DNA of 64,000 nucleotides from Chloroflexota bacterium (GTDB taxonomy: Bacteria > Chloroflexota > Limnocylindria > QHBO01), in NCBI GenBank assembly GCA_040902225.1, contig JBBDXT010000007.1, positions 1 to 64,000 on the forward strand, written 5' to 3'. The notes below the pieces were generated by a model that saw only the letters and a program-made list of their open reading frames with translations, searched no databases and was not told where the DNA came from. The translations under genes were made by a program, and so were the position numbers. This document shows, piece by piece, positions 60,017 to 64,000 of the stretch. Each line of letters starts with the position of its first letter. Within the stretch, counting starts at the first letter, position 1.

Positions 60017-61426
60017 ATGTCCAACCTCGAGACCGCCCTTGCATACCTGCGAGACCACGCTGACGAGCACCTCAAGGGTCTCGACGAGTTCCTGCGGATC
60101 CCATCCATCAGCGCCGACCCGCAGCGTCGCGGGGATGTCCGCCGCGCTGCGGACTGGATCGCTGATGAGCTGACCAGGATCGGCGCCGAGCACGCGACCC
60201 TCACCGACACCAGCAGCCACCCGGTCGTGACCGCCGACTGGCTGCATGCAGGCGCCGATGCTCCCACGGCGATCGTGTATTGCCACTACGACGTGCAGCC
60301 GACCGATCCGCTCGACGAGTGGGTGCGGCCGCCGTTCGAGCCGCGCTACGAGGACGACATCGTCTACGCCCGTGGCTCCGGCGACGACAAGGGTCAGCTC
60401 TTCATGCACCTCAAGGCCGCCGAGGCGTGGCTGAAGGGGGTTGGGACCCTGCCACTCAACCTGCGGTTCTTCTTCGAGGGCGACGAGGAGCACGAGGCCG
60501 AGCCCTCGGAGACCTTCGTCAAGGCGCATCCCGAGCTGCTCGCCGGGGACGTCTGCATCGTCTCGGACTCGGACATGCAGGACGACGAGGGGACACCCGC
60601 CATCACCTACGGCCTGCGGGGCCTCGCCTACTGGGAGGTGAAGGTCCTTGGCCCGTTCCAGGACCTCCATTCCGGCATCTTCGGCGGCGGGGTCGACAAT
60701 CCGGCCACGGTCCTGCTCCGCATGCTGGCCTCGCTGACCGATGGCCACGGCCACGTCACCGTCCCCGGCTTCTACGACCGAGTGCGGGAGATGACCGGCG
60801 AGGAGCACGCGGCCTATGCGGCGGTGCCCTTCGACGAGGCCGATTGGGCCGAGCGGATCAAGGTCAGCGGACCGATGGACGGCGAGCAGGACTACACCCT
60901 CCTCGAGCGCCTCTCGGCTCGCCCGACGTTCGATGTCAACGGCCTGTGGGGCGGCTACTCCGGCGAGGGATCGAAGACGATCATCCCTGCCTATGCCGGG
61001 GCCAAGATCAGCACCCGCCTGGTGCCGGACCAGGATCACCGCGAGATCGAGCAGCTGATGGTCGACCACCTCAAGCGCATCGCGCCGCCCACGGTTCGCG
61101 TCGAGGTCAAGGTCATCCAGGGCGGTCAACCAGCCAGCACCCCGCTCGATCACCCGGCGGTCGTGATTGCGGCCCGCGCGCTGGAGCAGACATTCGGGAA
61201 GCCCCCGGTCTTCCATCGCATGGGCGGCTCGATCCCGGTCGTGGCGGCGATGGAGCGCGAGCTCGGCCTGCCCAGCGTGCTGATCGGCTTCGCCTCCCCG
61301 AACGGAAACTTTCATGCACCGAACGAGTGGATGCCGCTTGCCAACTATCGCGGTGGCATGGACGCGCTGGTGCGCCTCTGGCAGGAGATGGGAGCCGTCT
61401 CGCCAGCCGAGCTGCGCGGAGAATGA
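60017..61426 (+). CDS. M20-family dipeptidase
   Basis: The 469-residue dinuclear zinc peptidase has the H-x-D ligand in CHYDVQPTDP, the bridging Asp in RGSGDDKGQ, catalytic Glu pair in FEGDEEHEAEP, D in SDSDM and the distal His in FHAPNE. The intervening dimerisation domain (about 215-370) is present. It would cleave dipeptides or related acyl-amino acids in the cytoplasm. Its stop overlaps the ATG of the MerR-like regulator. Confidence 0.92.
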   Translation: MSNLETALAYLRDHADEHLKGLDEFLRIPSISADPQRRGDVRRAADWIADELTRIGAEHATLTDTSSHPVVTADWLHAGADAPTAIVYCHYDVQPTDPLDEWVRPPFEPRYEDDIVYARGSGDDKGQLFMHLKAAEAWLKGVGTLPLNLRFFFEGDEEHEAEPSETFVKAHPELLAGDVCIVSDSDMQDDEGTPAITYGLRGLAYWEVKVLGPFQDLHSGIFGGGVDNPATVLLRMLASLTDGHGHVTVPGFYDRVREMTGEEHAAYAAVPFDEADWAERIKVSGPMDGEQDYTLLERLSARPTFDVNGLWGGYSGEGSKTIIPAYAGAKISTRLVPDQDHREIEQLMVDHLKRIAPPTVRVEVKVIQGGQPASTPLDHPAVVIAARALEQTFGKPPVFHRMGGSIPVVAAMERELGLPSVLIGFASPNGNFHAPNEWMPLANYRGGMDALVRLWQEMGAVSPAELRGE

Positions 61427-62070
61427 CCGGGAAGACCAACCCGGACGATCCCTGGCTGGCGCTCGGGGCCGCCAGCCGCCTGGTCGGCGTCGCTCCTGAC
61501 ACGCTGCGGCGCTGGGCGGATTCGGGACGCGTCGAGAGCTTCGTGACGCCGGGCGGGCATCGCCGCTTCCTCCGATCGGCCCTCGAGGCGATGATGAATG
61601 CGCCGCGCAGGCACCGCTACGGCGTGGACCGGCTCACCGGCTCAGCCGGCACCATCTCGGGCGACGTGCACCGCCGCATGGCGCGGAGCGGAGGTGCGCC
61701 GCCCTGGCAGGCTCGGCTGAGCGCCGAGCAGCGCGCCGACTTCCGGCGCTGGGGGCAGCGAACCTTCAACCTCGTGCTCGAGTACGTGGCCGCCGGCAAG
61801 CGGGCGGAACGAACCCTGCTGCTGGGCGAGGCGGAGAAGATGGGCGCCCTGTACGGGGCCGAGGCATCGCGCGCGGGCCTCTCGCTGGCCGAGGCGGTCG
61901 AAGCGTTCCTCTTCTATCGGTCGCCGGTGCTGGAGGCGATCGCAGCGCACCTTCGCCGTCGGGCCGCCGAGCTGACGGACCTGACCACCGCGTATCGGGA
62001 GGCGACCGCGGCGATCGACGGCGTGCTCACCGCGCTCGTGGCCTCATACCGGGAAGGATCGGCTCCCTAG
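61423..62070 (+). CDS. MerR/HTH_17-like regulator with helical C-terminal domain
   Basis: ATG 61423 overlaps the peptidase stop. The 215-residue protein has an excisionase/BldC-type winged helix (about 10-55: LGAASRLVGVAPDTLRRWADSGRVESFVTPGGHRRF), then a helical domain (about 95-210) that may bind a ligand or partner. The C-terminal domain resembles RsbRD-like or similar sensor helices, though this is not certain. It may regulate the adjacent peptidase genes. Confidence 0.8.
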   Translation: MTGKTNPDDPWLALGAASRLVGVAPDTLRRWADSGRVESFVTPGGHRRFLRSALEAMMNAPRRHRYGVDRLTGSAGTISGDVHRRMARSGGAPPWQARLSAEQRADFRRWGQRTFNLVLEYVAAGKRAERTLLLGEAEKMGALYGAEASRAGLSLAEAVEAFLFYRSPVLEAIAAHLRRRAAELTDLTTAYREATAAIDGVLTALVASYREGSAP

Positions 62071-63203
62071 CTGACGATGATCAGCTCGGTGCTGTTGGTG
62101 TTGAGGCGCTCGCCCCCGGCATCGGTGCAGACCACGATGTCCTCGATCCGCGCACCCCATTGGTCGGCGATGTAGATCCCCGGCTCGATGCTGAACGCGT
62201 GGCCGGCCACCAGTCGCTCGTCATTGCTCTCGACGATGTATGGCTCTTCGTGCGTCTCCATGCCGATGCCGTGGCCGGTCCGATGCATGAAGGCGTCGCC
62301 GTAGCCCGCCTCCTCGATGATCCGTCGCGCGGCACGGTCGATATCAAGCGCCGCAACGCCGGGCGCGACCGCTGCACATGCCGCTGTCTGGGCCATCCGC
62401 AGCACCTCGTACATTGCCACGAAGTCTGGAGGCGGATCACCGACGAAGGCGGTGCGCGTCGTATCCGAGCAATAGGCCTCCCGCACGCCGCCGATGTCGA
62501 GCACGATGGCGTCGCCGGCCTCGATCACCCGCTCCCCGGGCTCATGGTGCGGGCTGGCCGAGTTGGGCCCCGATGCGACGATCGCGAATTCAGTGGTGTC
62601 GTGTCCCGCAGCCAGCAACAGCTCGTTGATGCGGCGGCTGACCTCGGCTTCGGTGCGCCCCGCCAGGCGCTCCGCCGTGATGGCCAGCATCGCCTCGTCG
62701 GCCGCGGAGGCCGCCGCACGAAGGCGATCGACCTCCTCCGGCTGCTTGATGCGACGGACGGCGCCGATCGCGGGACTGGCATCCACCAGCTCGGCGGGGT
62801 CGAGCAGGGCGCGCAACCGCAGCACGAAGCGAGACCACATCTGGTCCTGCAGGCCGACGCGGAGCGCCCCGCCCAGGCAGGCCTTGACCAGGCGGAAGGG
62901 ATCGTCCGTCTCATCCCACGGCACGATCTCGATGCCATCCGCCAGGGGGCCGATGGCGTGGCGCGCCAGCGGCTCCTCGAGTCGGGGAAGAATGAGGGCC
63001 GGCACCCCCTCCACGGGGAGGATGAGGCAGGTCAGCCGCTCCAGCGCCGGGGGGCGATAGCCGAGCAGGTACTCGTAGTCGGCCGATGGCGTGACGAGCA
63101 GCGCCGCGATGCTGCGGGCTGCCGCCTCGGCGGTGGCACGCAGCAGCCGATCGGCATAGACCGGGTCGGCGAAGCGCGTGCCGGCGGTGGAGATGAGGGG
63201 CAT
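62067..63203 (-). CDS. M24-family Xaa-Pro peptidase
   Basis: ATG 63203 gives 378 residues; an upstream ATG (63266) would read through the -10 box. The N-terminal creatinase-like domain precedes the pita-bread catalytic domain with metal ligands in VLDIGGVREAYCSDTTRT (two Asp), HRTGHGIGMETHEEP (His), FSIEPGIY (Glu) and ARIEDIV (Glu). It cleaves N-terminal residues before proline. The convergent MerR-like gene overlaps its end by four bases. It lies 11 bp after the JAMM gene. Confidence 0.92.
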   Translation of the reverse strand: MPLISTAGTRFADPVYADRLLRATAEAAARSIAALLVTPSADYEYLLGYRPPALERLTCLILPVEGVPALILPRLEEPLARHAIGPLADGIEIVPWDETDDPFRLVKACLGGALRVGLQDQMWSRFVLRLRALLDPAELVDASPAIGAVRRIKQPEEVDRLRAAASAADEAMLAITAERLAGRTEAEVSRRINELLLAAGHDTTEFAIVASGPNSASPHHEPGERVIEAGDAIVLDIGGVREAYCSDTTRTAFVGDPPPDFVAMYEVLRMAQTAACAAVAPGVAALDIDRAARRIIEEAGYGDAFMHRTGHGIGMETHEEPYIVESNDERLVAGHAFSIEPGIYIADQWGARIEDIVVCTDAGGERLNTNSTELIIVS

Positions 63204-63211
63204 CGGGCAGA

Positions 63212-63217
63212 AGGTTA
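63212..63217 (-). promoter_or_regulatory. -10 box for leaderless M24 peptidase gene
   Basis: On the minus strand TAACCT lies 8 bp before the ATG, overlapping the stop codon of the JAMM gene. Confidence 0.5.
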
Positions 63218-63637
63218 CCCGATCGTCAGCGGCACCTCGAATGCCTGCCCGCGGTAGATCCGCCACGCGCGAAGGGCGCGGGCGGGTGGCGCATCGGCCT
63301 CTGACAGGCTTGCCAGCAGGTAGAACGGGTCTGGGTACATCGCCGTGCGACGGTCGGTCGCCGATGGCACCGCCGCGGAGTGGGTGTGCGAGTGGAAGAT
63401 GGCGACCAGCTCCTCACCGGCGTCCTCGATGGCGAAGGTGATGCGAACCAGGTCCTCGGGATGCACGTTGTAGCGGAGTGGCGAGGCCTCCACGTTCCGG
63501 GCAGGGTGGAACCGGGTGGCGAGCCCGGTGCCGAGCGATCCGGAGAGGATGCCACACGACTCGTTCGGCAGCTCGGCGCGAGCGTGGCGCATCAGCTCAT
63601 CGGCGACCGATGGGGGCAGGCCAAGACCCTTCACCAC
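63215..63637 (-). CDS. mec: Small JAMM metallopeptidase, Mec-like
   Basis: The 140-residue protein is a minimal JAMM fold: E26 (PNESCGIL), H82-S-H84, seven residues, S92-x-x-D95. This matches Mec of mycobacteria, which releases cysteine from the sulfur carrier CysO after CysM has built it there. The overlap with the cysM stop codon supports that pathway. The CysO gene itself is not in the window; it may lie upstream of cysM. Confidence 0.85.
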   Translation of the reverse strand: MVKGLGLPPSVADELMRHARAELPNESCGILSGSLGTGLATRFHPARNVEASPLRYNVHPEDLVRITFAIEDAGEELVAIFHSHTHSAAVPSATDRRTAMYPDPFYLLASLSEADAPPARALRAWRIYRGQAFEVPLTIG

Positions 63638-64000
63638 AGCAGCGAGCGCTCCAGCTCCTCGTCCAGGTCGTCCAGGTCGCGGTCGTAGATGCCGGTCGAC
63701 AGGTACTTCCAGCCTCCGTCGGCCAGCAGCACGACGATGTTCCCCTCTTCCATCTCGTCCGCGGCTCGCAGGGCCACGTTCAACGCCGCGCCGGACGAGA
63801 GGCCGGCGAAGATCCGCTCCTCGCGCATCAGGCGCCGCACGCCGATCACCGCGTCGCGGTTGCTGACCAGGTACCGGTCGTCCAGGACCGATGCGTCCAG
63901 CACCGGCGGCACGAATCCCTCGTCGAGATTTCGCAGGCCCTGCACCTGCTCCCCGGGGAGTGGCTCCGCGGCGATGACCCGCGTGCCGGGCCGCTCTTGC
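63631..64000 (-). CDS. cysM: Cysteine synthase, 3' part (5' end beyond window)
   Basis: Only the C-terminal 122 residues are visible; the frame is open to the right edge. RVIAAEPLPGEQVQGLRNLDEGFVP and GLSSGAALNVALRAADEM are typical of CysM, and the C-terminus ends in RDLDDLDEELERSLLW, the long acidic tail seen in CysM proteins that use a thiocarboxylated CysO. The stop lies inside the start of the Mec-like gene, giving an overlap of seven bases. Confidence 0.88.
   Translation of the reverse strand, partial: QERPGTRVIAAEPLPGEQVQGLRNLDEGFVPPVLDASVLDDRYLVSNRDAVIGVRRLMREERIFAGLSSGAALNVALRAADEMEEGNIVVLLADGGWKYLSTGIYDRDLDDLDEELERSLLW

Overview
The window is 64 kb of GC-rich DNA (roughly two thirds G+C by eye). 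It reads as a bacterial chromosome whose left third is accessory and whose right two thirds are housekeeping. A fused E2-E1 2-oxoglutarate decarboxylase/dehydrogenase (Kgd type) sits among citrate synthase, malate dehydrogenase, GltX, Lgt and a JAMM-CysM sulfur-transfer pair. Many genes appear to have promoters so close that the mRNA would be leaderless. These traits fit Actinobacteria or GC-rich Chloroflexota; I lean towards an uncultured Chloroflexota-like lineage, but no rRNA or universal marker set is present to settle it.

Region 1 (1-4.9 kb) is a ubiquitin-like cassette: an E2-like protein, an unrecognised 87-residue protein, a JAMM peptidase and a ThiF/E1-like adenylyltransferase. The genes are tightly overlapped with strong Shine-Dalgarno sites and end in a strong hairpin. 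An AAA+ ATPase and a tyrosine recombinase follow, and then the 5' half of a tRNA-Thr(CGT).

Region 2 (4.9-23.2 kb) is a patchwork. It holds a lipoprotein gene fused to an ABC ATPase remnant, two antiparallel ABC-exporter operons, an HNH nuclease remnant, a histidine kinase/response regulator pair, and a PadR-ABC-FtsX operon with a perfect palindromic operator. It also holds a HIT-like gene, a decayed IS5-type insertion sequence, and an immediately adjacent transposase-less element with matching ends that carries a lipoprotein gene. The region ends with a second recombinase, closely similar to the first, directly downstream of a complete tRNA-Gln(CTG). I read 1-23.1 kb as one or more integrated elements.

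Region 3 (23.2-47.3 kb) is core metabolism: a threonine dehydratase-like enzyme, Kgd, threonine synthase and homoserine kinase with 3-methyladenine glycosylase between them, an ABC-F protein, a DMT permease, an HAD phosphatase, MutY, a cysteine-free peroxiredoxin-fold protein, a zinc alcohol dehydrogenase, GltX, an SGNH lipoprotein, asparaginase II, a bactofilin, uracil phosphoribosyltransferase, an arsenate-reductase-type phosphatase, malate dehydrogenase and citrate synthase.

Region 4 (47.3-64 kb) continues with an MBL-fold hydrolase, a cystathionine synthase/lyase, methylmalonate-semialdehyde dehydrogenase, and a large ATPase-LuxR regulator divergent from two DUF4242 genes and a secreted protein. 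After these come cysteine/cystathionine synthase with Lgt, an MFS transporter, a PlsC acyltransferase, an M20 dipeptidase, a MerR-like regulator, an M24 peptidase, and the Mec-like JAMM peptidase overlapping a truncated cysM at the right edge.
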